Below, one piece after another: positions 44,232 to 56,574 of a stretch of DNA of 64,000 nt. How positions within the stretch are numbered: the first letter of the stretch is position 1; the number at the start of each line of letters is the position of its first letter. Position numbers and translations under genes: made by a program. Below the pieces are notes generated by a model, which was given only the letters and a program-made list of their open reading frames with translations, had not been told where the DNA came from and did not search any database. The DNA comes from Acanthamoeba castellanii str. Neff (taxonomy: Eukaryota > Discosea > Longamoebia > Acanthamoebidae): the NCBI RefSeq assembly GCF_000313135.1, contig NW_004457406.1:225509-289508 (forward strand), in the 5' to 3' direction.

Positions 44232-46505
44232 ATGGAGGAGCCGCGGCTGAAGAGGGGGACAAAGCATGCACCACACCATTGTCGTGCATGCAGACGACCT
44301 GTGAAGGAATGCAACCAAGACCGTTGCGCAGAAAAGAAGAAAAGGCGCTTTGAAGCAGGTACAATGTTTTGTTTCTGTGTTGGGTTCTTTCTTGTAGATG
44401 AATGACCGCCCTTAGGAGCTGCATTGGGAGCAGCATCGGGAGCGCCGGCGTCGGCGTTGGGAGCGCCAGCATCAGGAGCGCCAGCATCAGGAGCGCCGGC
44501 ATCGGGAGCACCAGCATCGGGAGCGCCAGCATCGGGAGCGCCGGCGTCAGCGTTGGGAGCGCCAGCGTCAGGAGCGTCGGCATCGGGAGCGCTGGCGTCG
44601 GCGGCAGGAGCGCCGGCATCAGGAGCGCCGGCATCGGGAGCGCCAGCGTCGGGAGCGCCGGTGTTGGCGTCAGGAGCGTCGGGAGCGCCGGCATCGGGAG
44701 CGCCGGCATCAGGAGCGCCAGCGTTGGGAGCGCCGGCGTCGGCGTCAGGAGCGCCAGCGTCAGGAGCGCCGGCATCGGGAGCGGCAGAAGCAGCAGCACG
44801 GCGAAAGGAGAAGCAACTGCTGGCAGACAAGGCGTGGCGAGAGATGAACAGATGGTCAGCAGAGGAGCACCAACTGCCACGCCAACACGAAGAGAGGGCA
44901 GGGCACCCGAAAAACATCCCAGAAGCTGCTTGCTCTCACCTCCAGCTCTTCCTCTTGTTCCTTGGCAACTTCTTCAAGGAGAGCACCATCCCACAATCCC
45001 AAGAGCGAGCAGAAGAGCAAGAAGAGAAACAGAGGAGAGCACATGAGCAAACTTCACCCAACACAGACAGCCATCATCCCTCTATCACCTTCTCCTTCTC
45101 CTCACTGCTCTGCTTCCTTTCCATCTCTCTCATCATGGGCTTCTCCTCCCAGCCAGCAGAAACCAACTATTGGCAGCGGGGAGATGACGTGTGGGGAAGT
45201 GGCTACATACAATGAGTGATGAGCTGGGAGACATACCATGAGCTGAAGAAGTGCCTCCACATTGATGTTGATGTGCTCATCAACCACCTCAACCACAAGT
45301 TCTCGCAGTACTGGGAGCCCTCCTCCAACATCACAGCTGACAAATCACTTGTCCCAACCAAGGCCCAGTGCCTGTGGAGCGTCATCATCAAGCACAAGCC
45401 TCACCCTAAGGGGGTGAAGCTGTGGTCAATCATCAACAAGTCCAAGTTCCTCTACACCATCTCTCTCTTCAAGAAGGTCACCAAGAAGACTGTCACAACC
45501 ATCCTTCACATGGTGGGGTACCTTCCTCAAGGTCAGCCCTTCACCGTCTGTGCTGACTCATACTTCAGGTCGGTGGAAGCCGCAGAGGGCCTTGCAGAGC
45601 TCAGCCACTCCTTCACGCTCAGCTGCTGGAAAGATCGTCCCTCTGCCTTGTTTGGCCGCTTTCTACACAGCCAACCCATCAGCTCCACTTCCTGCACCAC
45701 TCTCTACCACAGCAACCCCACGCTCCCCTCCCACACAATGGCAGCCATCACCTTTCAGCATCAAAAGAGCGAGGGTGAGAAAGTTGTCAACTTCCTCAGC
45801 AATCTTCACGCTGGGAAAGTCGTCAGCAGCAGAAAGAAGGGCAACAGCATACCAGATATCGCACACGACTACAATCTCCACATGGGCTACGTCGACCAGC
45901 TCAATTCGGCCTGCCAGCAGTTCGCATACCCACACAAGTTAATCAACTGGAAGCACGCCCTCTTCTTCTGGCTCCTCGAGGCCACCATCAGCAACACCTG
46001 CCTCATCTTCAATCACATCCATCACATGAATGAGGACTTCCGTACCTTCCGACGCAACCTCGCCGATGAGCTGCGAAAGGAAGGACTGCGGCTACCTCTC
46101 CTCCAGCACGGCGTCGCACCTATTCCGAATCGAGGGAAGAGAAAGTGTTTCATCTGCCGAAAGCAGGGGAGGAACTCGAGCACCACGTGCTACTGCCCAG
46201 CATGCAAGCATCCTCTCCACGCCAAGTGCTACCCTGTCCTGCACGAGCGTGTGCTTGCCTCTCAAGGGAGGAAGCGCAAACGACCCGAGGAGACCCCGAG
46301 AGAGTCCGACTCTGACGTGCCTGACCTCGACCTCGACCTTGACCTTGACACCATGCTCGATCTGCGCCAGTTAGAAGAGCTCACTCTCAACGATCCAGAG
46401 GAGAGACTGCGTACCGATGACGATGCTGCCGAAATCAAGGAACTGAGCGAGATGGAAGTGAGTGATGACTACGACTGGTTAAAAAAGGAATGGATGGAGA
46501 CCTGA
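44232..46505 (+). pseudogene. piggyBac-like transposase, one TGA interruption
   Basis: A first exon (44232 to about 44359) carries a Cys cluster (HHCRACRRPVKECNQDRC). A second long frame has a GAPAS repeat, a basic helix and TNYW, then TGA at 45213-45215. The same frame continues to 46505. The downstream part is a full piggyBac core (DDE_Tnp_1_7): acidic residues in ITADKSL, VCADSYFRSV and YNLHMGYVDQLN, then WKHALFFWLLEATISNT, and a C-terminal Cys/His domain (CFICRKQG, CPACKHPLHAKC) and acidic tail. A TGA-to-CGA change would give IQRVMSWETYH, the expected domain entry. It encodes an enzyme that cuts and pastes at TTAA. No inverted repeats of its own were found. Confidence 0.75.
44424..44790 (+). 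repeat. 15-bp tandem repeat encoding Gly-Ala-Pro-Ala-Ser
   Basis: Around two dozen imperfect units of GGAGCGCCNGCATCG lie in frame in the piggyBac-like gene, giving a (GAPAS)n low-complexity linker. Confidence 0.9.
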
Positions 46506-46920
46506 GGGCGAGTCGAGCGAGGTCATGGCGCGGGCGAGCCGAGGTGGGCGAGGGCAAGGCGGGAGTGAGCCGAGCGAGGTCACGGCGCGGGCGAGCCGAG
46601 ATGTGGGCGAGTCGAGCGAGGTCAAGGCGCGGGCGAGCCGAGCGAGGGCAAGGCGCGGGCGAGCCGAGAGCGAGCCGAGGTGTGCGAGGGCAAGGCGCGG
46701 GCGAGCCGAGAGCGAGCCGAGGTGTGGGCGAGTCGAGTGAGCTGAGCTGTGCGAGGGCAAGGCGCGGGCGAGCTGAGCGAGGGCAAGGCGCGGGCGAGCC
46801 GGACGAGAACACGGCGCGGGCGAGCTGAGGTGGGCGAGGGCAAGGCGGGAGCGAGCCGAGGTGTGGGCGAGGGCAAGGCGAGGGCGAGCTGAGCGAGGCC
46901 AAGGTGCGGAGGGTGTGCAC
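46505..46920. repeat. GC-rich minisatellite
   Basis: Irregular tandem units around GGGCGAGCCGAGCGAGG and CAAGGCGC start right after the transposase stop codon. All six frames are open or nearly so through repetition alone, so no protein is called. Confidence 0.85.
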
Positions 46921-47757
46921 CGGTTCGTGGGGAAGATGAGCACTGCGGTGCAGCTCAGTGGAGCGGACCACCATCATCGAGCAGCTCCTCTCCTGACCCA
47001 CCGAACTCACCGCCAAACTCAAGGCCCACTCCTGCCACATCTCTCTACGGTTTGCGCCCCCACTCGCCCACCCCGTTCTCTCGCCCTATCTCACCACACA
47101 CACACTCACATGTGCGCGCGCGCACACACAACACACCTTGAGAAGGCTGACACGCATGGCGCATCTCTGGTCATTGGGCTTGGATCTGGTGCCTCCACTT
47201 CGACCCCGCCATCAGGTACACTTGCCTCCTCGCCCCCCCCCTAATCTTGTGTGCATGTGTGGTTGTGTGTGTGCGTGTGCGTGTGTGTGGTGCGTGGCTG
47301 GTGTGTGTTCTTCTTCTCTTCGCTCACTGCTTTCTCTTTGGGTGCACCGTGGACAACAGAGAAGACGCTGCTGAAGGAGGGCACGGGGCCAAGTCACCAA
47401 AACAACCGTGTCCCAAACTCTTTTCGACAGAGTCAAATCTTGGCGAACCTTCGCCACCATCTCTAAACAACAGCTAGACATAAAATTCATTCGAAGGGCT
47501 TTTCGTTGGTGTTGAGTCCTCAACAGAGATTTGGCGTGCGCGGTGAGTGAAGGCGGCCATCTCGCTTCGTCGCCTGCAGGTCGTCGAAGGCGAACGCCGG
47601 CTACCAGATACTCTCAAGTGCGCGCGAGACCCATGCACCCACAACCCACAATCAATCGTGTGTTGTTTGTGTGTGTCATGGTGTCACGTGCATCGTGTCG
47701 TGCGTGTCGTGCGTGTTGTGTGTCGTGGGTGTTGTCTTCTTATTTTACCTTCTTCAG
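46921..47757. other. gene-poor stretch with weak exon-like pieces
   Basis: Short open segments exist (47360-47475, beginning EKTLLKEGTGP, which faintly recalls an FKBP N-terminus; and 47580-47617, VVEGERRLPDT). They do not join in phase with each other or with the decayed copy at 47758, so I read this as relic gene sequence. GT-rich microsatellite at 47245-47300. Confidence 0.25.
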
Positions 47758-48028
47758 GGGGCCGATCCCGGGCAGTGCCGGGTGAACGGCCATGGCCCCG
47801 TGAGCGAGGTTGGTGTTGACACGACCGACAGGCTGGGTTGGGTGGCTCGCTGGACCGGCATTCCCGTCTGGACCGCTGCTGATGATGACGAGCCAGCAGC
47901 GGCCAACAGTGCGGAAGCGGGCCACCACCACAACCCGCCAACCTGGCGATGACGGCGTGGAGGTCAAGGCTGAGCCGCTGGGCCACAATGACAGCGACGC
48001 CAACGCGGAAGAAGCTGCGGACCACTAA
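47758..48028 (+). pseudogene. decayed copy of the gene at 63513-63850
   Basis: It begins after TTCTTCAG with GGGGCCGATCCCGGGCAG and reads ADPGQCRVNGHGPVSEV, then TAADDDEPAA. The final part (EPLGHNDSD, Glu-rich) is in another frame. Its nucleotide match to the inverted 63.5-63.85 kb exon is strong in two blocks, but it is 2 bp shorter at the exon start and diverged in the middle. The protein family is unknown. Confidence 0.5.
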
Positions 48029-48210
48029 GAAGTGAATGCCTATTCGCGGTCGGTGAATACTTGCTTCCACTTTATTCGGCGGTCCCTGACCATTAGCACC
48101 ATTGCTACAATAATGCCAGGAGCCAATAGGAATTTATAGTTAGGAATTCCCGAAAATAAAAAGTTGCCCGCAGCTTTTCTTTTTATCACCATTACACGCA
48201 AGAGCGACAA

Positions 48211-49585
48211 CATGAGCAACCATCACAAAATCATAGTGGTCACTGGTACGAGCAAACCTCACACTTGCAGTTCTGGCCAACCGCTCATTCATTGTTGAAA
48301 TAACACAAAATGGAACTTGTCTGGTGCAGGAGCGTCTGGCTTCATCGGCGGCCACATCGTGCGGCTCCTTCTGGACCGCGGCTACCGCGTGCGCGGTGTG
48401 GTGCGCGACCTAAGCCACACCAACGCCGCCAAGCTGGCCTTCCTTCGCGGCCTCCCGCGCACCAACACACCCGACGGACACGACCCGCTCGAACTCGTCG
48501 CAGCCGACCTGCAGGCCGGCCAGTACGCCCAGCTTCTCCAAGGTTCACTACCTCTCCTCCCACATGTTCCGATTATACTACCATATAACATGTTCAGCAT
48601 GTTGATGTTATTGGTTGTCTACAACAAAAAAAACTGACTGTGTTGCAAACATGTAGGCGCTCATGCTCTGATCCACACGGCCACGCCTTTCGTCTACGCG
48701 GCGGCCGACCCGCAGAAGGAGATCGTCGATCCGGCGGTCAACGGCACAGTCGACGCCATCCAGGGCGCGCTGGCCGCCGGCGTGCGCCGCGTCGTGGTCA
48801 CGTCGAGCGGTGGCTCCGTGTTCAGCTTCCCACCGCCCAGCCCGGGCTATGTCTACACCGAGAAGGACTGGAACACGTGGTCGACGCTCACCAACAACCC
48901 CTACTTCCTGTCCAAGCGGCTGGCCGAGCAGGCGGCGTGGCGGCTGTGGGACCAGCACAGGGACCGGCTCGACCTGGTGGTGGTCAACCCGAGCTTCGTC
49001 GTGGGTCCGCCCCAGTCGGCCAGCCTCAACGCAAGCCTGGAGACCGTGGTGAACTATCTCCTGGGCCGAGCGAAGAAAGCCACGCCCGGTCGGCTGCCGT
49101 TCGTGGATGTGCGCGACGTGGCGTTGGCACACGTCATCGCCATGGAACAAGATGCTGCCATCGGCCACAGGTGTGTGACAATCTCTTCGCTTCAGTCGCA
49201 ACTGTTGTGGTTTTACTCACCACCAGAGCGTGATTGATGTTGTTCAGAGTGTTTTGCGCGAGTGAGACGAGGCCGTGGAGGGACCTTGCGATCAAGCTGA
49301 AGGAGCTCTTCCCAGAGTATCCTAACGTGGAGGACTTGGATGTGGACACTGGCATCGAGACCCAGATGGACACCTCTCTCCTTCAGGTGCGCGCCTTTAA
49401 GTCTAAAGCGAAAGCGAGAGTGAGCTCAGCTCAAGCCGAAGACTGACATGGCCTTTCTTTTCAAATGGTTGCTGCAGGGTCTGGGCCTGTCCGAGTTCAT
49501 TTCTTTCGACGAAATGTTGAAGGACACGGTGGAGCAGATGATCAAGTTGGGTGTGGTGGAGAATTTGAAGCAAACAAATGAATGA
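48211..49585 (+). CDS. dihydroflavonol 4-reductase/cinnamoyl-CoA reductase-like SDR
   Basis: Five exons close exactly to 335 aa: 48211-48244, 48330-48542, 48657-49170, 49248-49386, 49478-49585. It has an extended short-chain dehydrogenase Rossmann motif TGASGFIGG (split by the first intron), HTATPF, the active-site serine region VVTSSGGSV, and the catalytic YFLSK (Y-x3-K). Length and motifs match DFR/CCR-type NADPH-dependent ketone or aldehyde reductases. The substrate in an amoeba is unknown. Its stop is only 63 bp from the convergent helicase stop. Confidence 0.92.
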
Positions 49586-49648
49586 TTGATGGGTTGATGG
49601 ATGGGTTTGTTTATGATCATAAATTGTTTGGGCCATTGTGTGCTCTTT

Positions 49649-52600
49649 TCAGAAGATGAACCGCTTCTGGCCGCCGCTGATCTCGTCCACTTCGGCGTCA
49701 AACACCGAATCCTCCGTTTCCGTCGCACCTGACACCCGGTGCCGCACGAGCCCGCCGTGGCTCAAGGCCTCGCCGTCGCCTTCCAACACCGGCGACGATC
49801 GCTCTTCGCCCTCGTCTTCCGCCTCTCGGTTCGTGAGGTCCGTAGCCCGGTCGTCGACCATCGACACCTCCTCTTCCACCTCCATTGCGTCGCCCTTCTT
49901 CTCTTCCCCCACCTGCTCGCCTTCTTCTCCTTCTTCTCCTTCATCGCTTCTCTCTTTTTCTTCGTTCTTTGCTTCGTGTTCGCTTTCTCCGTCGTCTTCG
50001 TTTTCGTCGTGGAGTGGTTCGGCGGTCGCGGGCGGGCGCGGCGACGACGGGTTCGAGACCCGGTCCGGGAGCGGTAGGCCGTCTACGACGCTCAACAGCA
50101 CCAGCGGTCCCGTCTCCCCGTTGCCCTCCTCCTCCTCCTCCGCCTTCACCTCCGGCTCCTGCTCCATCTCCTCCTTCGCTTCGTCGTCCTGGTCTTCCTC
50201 TTGCTCGATGGGCGCCTGCTCGCCCGCATCGTCGCCGCCTTGCTCGTCGTCGTCACTGCTGTTGCGTTCTTCCTTGACAGGAACCGGCGCTTCACCGTCG
50301 CCTGCTTCCTCCTCCTCCTCTTTGTCTTCGTCTCCTTCTTCATCGTCGAGCTTGTTCTCCACCTCGATGCGGCCCACTTCGTTCTTGTTCTCGCCTTCGC
50401 CGTCGCCGTCGCCGTCGCCGTCGCCATCCTCTTCTTCATCATCGTCGCTCGCCATGATCCTTCGCACCTTCCGCTCTGGTCTCCGCCGCCCTTCGCCTAC
50501 CGCCTCCGCCTCCTCTTCCTCCTCCATACTGTCATCGTCGTCGCCGTCGTGTGGCTCGTGTTGGGTGATGTCCAGCGAGACGTCCAACAGCGGACGCTTC
50601 TTCGTGGGCTCCTCTTCCTTCTCCTCCTCTTCGTTCTCTTCCTTTTCCTCTTCGCCTTCGTCCCGCTTGATGTCGGCGATGCTCACCTCTTCTGGCTCTT
50701 CGGCTGCCTGCGGCACCTCCAACGTTGCGTCGTCGCGTTGTTCCTCTTCGCGGTCGTTCGCTTGTCGGCTCTCGTCGCCATCGTCGTTGTCGAGAAGGAA
50801 TGAGTCGTCGCCTCCTCGCCTCACCACGCGCCACTCATCGCCTTCGCCTTCTTCTTCGCCTTCTTCGCCTTCTTTCTCCTCTGCCTTTAGGCTGTCTTCC
50901 GTCGCCTTCATTTCTTCTTCCTCCTTCGCTTCTTCTTCTTCATTCTTTTCCACTTCTTCCTCTTCTTCATTCTTTTCTTCCACTTCTTCTCTCCCCTTCT
51001 CTTCATTCTTTTCTTCTTCTTCTTCGTCTTTTTCTCTTTCGCCTTCGCTGTCGGACAGCACCACGACGGCGACCACTTGTCGCTTTCGCTCTTCGTCTTC
51101 GCTCTTTTTCATCTTTTCCGCCTCCGCTTCTTCCTCTTCTCGCTGCTGCGCGAGCTCCATGGCCCGCTGTCGCTCGCGCTTCTCGGCCTGCTGTTGCTGC
51201 CACCGGGCGCGCTTGAGCCGCAGCAGCCGCGCGTCCCGGTCCTCCTCGAAGTCGCGGTCCACCGCCTCGCCCTCCTCCTCCGCCCCCTCCCTCCTCGCTT
51301 CGTTTTCGCTTTCGCTCTTACTTTCGTTTTCGCTCTCTCCTTCGCTTCGCCACCCGCGCTTCCGCTTTCTGGTGGCCGCCGCCGGCGTGCGCTCCTCTGC
51401 CACGCTCGACTCCACCGCCTCCCACGCCCTCGCCCTCTCCCTAACTTCCACTTCTTCTTCCTCTTCCTCCGCTTCTGACTTCTTCTTCTCTTCTGGTGGC
51501 TCTTCGACGTCCATACTCACCGACGTCTCCGCCTCCTTCTCTTCTTCGTTCTCTTCTTCTTCTCTCTTTTCCTCGTCTTCGTTCTCCTTCATTTCTTCTT
51601 CCTCCCCCTTCTCTTCTTCTTCCTCTTCGCTCTTTGCCACGTGCGGCACCTCGAGTTCGGATCTCAACACCTCTTCGTCGGCCCGGTCGATCGACATCGC
51701 CCCATCCACCGATTCGTCGTGGTCGTCAATGTGGATCACCACCGGTTCGGCTTCGTGTTCTTCCTCCTCTTTCTCTTCGCTTCTTTCTTCTTCCGCCTTC
51801 GCTTTCGCGGCCGCCTCGGCTTCGATCCGCGCCTTCTCCCGAGCCTTGGCCTCGGCCTTCTCACGTCGCTTTCGCTCTTTCTTCTCTTTCTTCTCCTTCT
51901 TCTCTCTTTTCTTCTCTCGCTTTCGCTCCTTCTCCTCCTGTTGGTATCGCTCCTCCTCGCGCTCGCGCTCCGATCGCTCCCTCTCGCGCCGCTCCTCCGC
52001 CGCCGCGCCGCCGCTCGCCTCGCGCTCGCGCTTCCGCCGTTCGACTCCGCCTCGCGCTCGCTCTCTCCTCCTCNNNNNNNNNNNNNNNNNNNNNNNNNNN
52101 NNNNNNNNNCATCGTCATCAGCACCGGCGCCGCCATCGTCACCATCACCACCGACCTCGGCCTCGGCCTCGGTGCTGACATGTGATGGCGTGGCATCGCC
52201 AGAGCCGGAGCGGCCGCCGGCCGGGGCGGGCGGGTGGTGGCCGCGGCCCAGGATGGCCTGCAGGTTGGTGCCGAGCCGGTGGGTGTCGATCCATCTGAGC
52301 CACTTGCCCCAGTGCTCGTCGGACTGCAGCGTACGTCGGTTGCCCACGACGAGCAGCCCGCGCCTGGCCCGCGTTAGCGCCACATTAAGCCTGACGAAGG
52401 AGCAAAAGAAAAAGGTGGTCAACGCGGGTCAGACAGCAGTCAACGACGGTCAAAGACACTGCCAAGTCAACTGCGAGTCAGTACCGGCGCCAGTCGCGCA
52501 GGAAGCCGACGTCGCCGCGGGAGTTGCTGCGCACGGCGGTGAAGATGATGACCTCCTTCTCACGGCCCTGGTAGCCGTCCACCGAGTTGATGTTGAGCTT

Positions 52601-55600
52601 GTGCCACTTTTCATTTTTGTTCATCCCTGCGGCAAAGATGATGACGTCAGCGTGTGCGGCCGTGTGCGTGTGCGGTAATCAGTGATGCGTGTGTGCATTG
52701 GTACCACCGCGCCTGGAGAAGAGGTCGGCGAGGTGCTTGACTTGGCCGTTGTAGGGCGTGATGACTCCGATGTCCTTCACGTCGCCGACGTCCGACCGCT
52801 GGTCGAACGCCGACACCAGCTGGAACACGGCCTCGCCCTCTGCCGAGTTGAACCACGAATAGCCGTCCGTACTAAAATGCACATAGCAATTCAGTATAGA
52901 CACACGACACGACACGACACGACACGACACGACCAACGACACGACACGACACGACACGACACACACGCATACCTTTGTTTCTCGTAGCCGTCGACATTGA
53001 CGAAGGCGATGGGGTTGCCTTCGCTGGGCCACGCGATGCCGGTGGGCGACGGGCGCTGGGCGGCTACGATGCCGTCCTTGATCTTGCCGCCGTAGAAGTG
53101 GACGCTTGGGAACTCGGAGATGATGGGATGCATCCGGTATTGGATCTCCAGCATGTAGGGCTCGATACCCATCGCGATCATACGCGCAAACAAGCTCTCC
53201 GACAGACCGCCTGCATCGTGCGTCATGTATCATGTGCGGTGTGCGTGTGTGTCGTGTGTGCCGTGTGTGCCGTGTGTGTCGTGTGTGTCGTGTGTGTCGT
53301 GTGTGTCGTGTGTGTCGTGAGCACTGTGGCGATGGAGTGTGGAAAGAGGGTAGCTAACCCTGCTGCGCTTCGGGCGAAGTGACTGTGGGCGGGAGCTGGT
53401 AGTGGTCGCCCAAAAGCACGACGTGCTGCGAGTTGTGCACCAGCGCACACAGCGAGGCCGGTTCGGTGGCTTGCGTCGATTCTGCCATCAACCAAACGTT
53501 TAGTTGGTGAGTATTGCGACCGCTCACACGTAAAGTGTGTGTGTTGGTGGTGGTGGTGGTGGTGGTGGTGGTGGTGGTGGTGGTGGTGGTGGTGGTGGTG
53601 GTGGTGGTGGGTTAGCGCACCATCAAGAATGACGATAGGGAAGGCACGTGAAGCGAGGAGGTCGTGACCAGCCCCGATGCACGTGGCACAGATCACATCG
53701 GCCTTGCCTGAATACAGATCGTGTTGCGCCGTCAGTCACCAACCATCATCAGCTCGCAGGCACAACGAATGGGTCATGGAAGACTTGGTACCGAGCACGT
53801 CGTTGTGAATATAGTCTTCGAGTCGTCGGATGTTCTGGTGCAGCGTCACACCCTCACGCTTTGCCGCCGCCCTGAACCAAAGAGACAACAGAAAAACTTG
53901 AGTTCGTGCACTACGCAACGCACACGACACACGACACACACGACACGACACACAACATAGGTACGGTACCGTTCCTCGGGGGTCTTGCCGTGGGACAGAC
54001 CGGCGAGCTCCTGGCGCAGGGCGTCGAGCTTATTGTTGGCGGCATGCTCTTGCATGAGCGCCTCGAGCGACAGGTCGCGCAGTTCCTCCCGGATCTTGAC
54101 CGGCCGACCCACGCGCACCGCGCGCACGCCCGAGTCGGCCAGGCCCTCGAGCAAGTTGTCAACGGCGACGTTGGTGTCGGCCGTACACAGAATGGGCGCA
54201 TGTCCGCGGCACAGGTGGACGAGCAGCTTCATCAAGTGAATAGCCAGCGTCGTTTTGCCTATGAACACACGACACGACACGACACGATACACACACGACA
54301 CATACACGACACACACACGACACACGACGCGCCTAAGAATGGTGCAATTAGATTGAGGGTTGCGCGAAAAATAGTGTACCGGTGCCGGGAGGGCCTTGGA
54401 CGAGGGTGAGCTTGCGAGTGAGGATGGTGGTGATCACCTTCCGCTGGCTCTCGTTGAGCTTCCAGGCATCAAAATTCTTGGGGAAATTCTTGCGCGCGTA
54501 CCGATCCGCCAATTCCTGAGGCGAGACACGAACAATAAGCGTGTGCGGTGGTGCGTGTGCGGTGGTGCTTGTGCGGTGGTGCGATGACGTGCGCTCATAC
54601 CTTGGGCGGAGGCTGGGCAGCCCACGCCTTGGGGTCCTTGACGTTTCCCACAATCAGGTCCCGCAGCACTGTGCCGCCGGGGATGGGTTTCACTGAGTTT
54701 GCCAAGCAATGCATGATGGAGTGTCAGTCGAAGCGGCACAAATGGTGCAACCCAAGCGTACACCGACACACACACGACGCACGACGAGGGAAGGCCTACC
54801 GGTATCGGGCAGTTCAATATTGCGATTGCTGGTGAACTTGTTCAGCGCGTCAATCATGCGGTCGTGCGACACCCTGTTGGCGCCCTTGTCCAGGCGCTGT
54901 GTGTCCACCACCACCAGGGATGAGCTCACAACCCAGATTGCCCCCCAAGGCAGCACTGCATGTTGCGGTGATGAGGGTGTTGAGTGGTGAGTACCCAGGT
55001 GCCTTCAGACACGTTGGGCGGGTAGTCCTTGACGACCACCTGCAGCCGCGATTTGCTCTTGTCCAGCACCACGCCCTCCATCGGCTTCTCGCTCAGCGGA
55101 TCCGTCCGCGTCATGAGTACCTGTCATAAGACACACACGACGCACACGACGCACACGACGCACACGACGCACACGGCACACATAACAACATACGACCGCA
55201 TGAGGAATGCAGAAGAATGACGGGCGCGGGGTGCTACAGGGCATACATACCATGTCACCGTGCGCGAAGCGGTGGTAGGGCATAAAATCGGACCCAGCGG
55301 GTGCGAACTGGAGGATCTCCTCGCGGAAGAGGTGGCCCACCGGACGGGCGCAGAGATTGAAGATGGTCTGACCCTCCTTCTCCAGCCTTGCCTTGGACCA
55401 CTTCGTGAGCCTTCACAGGTACACACGACACAACACGACCAACGACACGACACGACACACATGAAATGCCACACGCGCACGGTAAGTACAGTGCTTTGGA
55501 TGATGACAAAGAGTGCGGGTTTGTAGTGGTACTTTTCTTCCACGCCTCGCAACTCCTCGCCGATCTCAAGACACAACAGTTTCGTGTATTTCTCCAGATA

Positions 55601-56282
55601 CGCCTGCATTGTGTGCGCGTGCGGTGGTGTGTGTGTCGTGCGTGTCGTGCGTGCTTCTTTCAGCTAAGAGCACGAAAGAGTAATCAATCAGGATCAAGGG
55701 CGGGTGGAGCACCTTTTGCAGCTTGACCAGAGCACTGCTGACGATCGGTGGCGGACCAGCCGCCGACGAGGCCGAGCGCGGCTCGTTGCCGCTGCCGGTC
55801 CGCGGTCGCCCGCTGCCCGAGCCCGCCAGGTTCTCGAACAGACGCGAGAACGAAGACGCCGCCGATCCGCCGCTGCCGCGTCCGCCTCCGCGCGGCATCG
55901 AGGTTGCGCTGAGGCTCCGCTTGCGCCGCGGGCGCTGCAAGCGCGCGAGCTCGGCTGCTGACGCCGTCTGCGTTGATGACGCCACCGGTGGTGCTTGCGC
56001 AGATGAAGTGGATGATGATGAAGATGGTGGCAGAGTAAGGCCGCCCTCCCTGCTGTTGGTGCGGCCGAAGCGTTCGGGGTGTGCCGTCATGATGCCCCAT
56101 GCCTCCCCGCGACCCCTCCCGCCACCACGGCTGTGTTGTGGTCTGCCTTCATCTCTATCTCCGGAGCGTGCATCGAAATCTCGCGATTGGGCTGGAGGGC
56201 CACCACCACGGGCTCGCCCGCCTCCTCGGCCTCCTCTTCGTACTCCACCCCGCCCTCGATCTCCCCCTCGCACGTTCGACAT
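49649..56282 (-). CDS. UPF1/IGHMBP2-type SF1 helicase with very long charged tail
   Basis: ATG 56282 ([13 protein letters not shown], an RGG-rich disordered N-terminus); stop 49649-49651; many exons. SF1B motifs: [11 protein letters not shown] (intron inside motif I), D|ESTQATEP (intron inside motif II), [35 protein letters not shown]. This puts it with UPF1, IGHMBP2 and senataxin relatives, ATP-driven 5'-3' RNA/DNA helicases. After about 52100 comes a roughly 800-aa tail almost wholly of Glu, Lys, Arg, Asp and Ser, which keeps one open frame from the gap at 52074 to the end QKRFIF. The closest subfamily is uncertain: the last motifs look UPF1-like, but no UPF1 CH zinc domain is seen. Confidence 0.88.
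52074..52109. other. assembly gap (36 Ns) in helicase tail
   Basis: Gap in a low-complexity Glu/Asp/Arg region. The frames on the two sides differ, so the true length is not 36. Confidence 0.95.
53545..53610. repeat. (TGG)n microsatellite in helicase intron
   Basis: About 22 perfect units in the intron that splits motif II of the minus-strand helicase. The plus strand is G-rich and could form quadruplexes. Confidence 0.9.
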
Positions 56283-56557
56283 GTCCTCCGTTCTAGACCA
56301 AATCGATTTTGAACGATTTAAAAAAGAAAAAAGCGAATATTGAATGACCCACTAGAGAGGCGCACGTACCAGCTGGGTGGTCAACTGCCCCTCACGGCAA
56401 GAACGCGCTCCTCCAAGGCAATACTAGAACGAGAATCAGAAGAATGAATTCAATTGATTTTCCCCAATTAATGTTGGCCTGCGCAATTTCTTACTTTTTT
56501 CCTCATTGAAAATTGTCCAAGAAACAGAGAAAAGGTCAGAGAATTGTGTGATGGTCA
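56283..56557. other. intergenic region between helicase start and LINE
   Basis: AT-rich 275 bp: the helicase promoter, and the original 3' flank of the minus-strand gene now at 63513. No coding feature. Confidence 0.4.
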
Positions 56558-56574
56558 GCAAAGGAGAAGGAGAC
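56558..56574 (+). repeat. target-site duplication, left
   Basis: GCAAAGGAGAAGGAGAC, identical to 63473-63489. Confidence 0.85.

Noticed and set aside
47360..47475. FKBP-type isomerase gene suggested by KTLLKEGTGP
   Set aside because: No conserved FKBP core follows in any joinable frame; at best a relic.
49638..52178. 846-codon plus-strand Ser-rich ORF
   Set aside because: It is the complement of the Glu/Lys/Arg-rich helicase tail (GAG/GAA read as CTC/TTC). The minus frame joins the helicase core and ends at a sensible stop.
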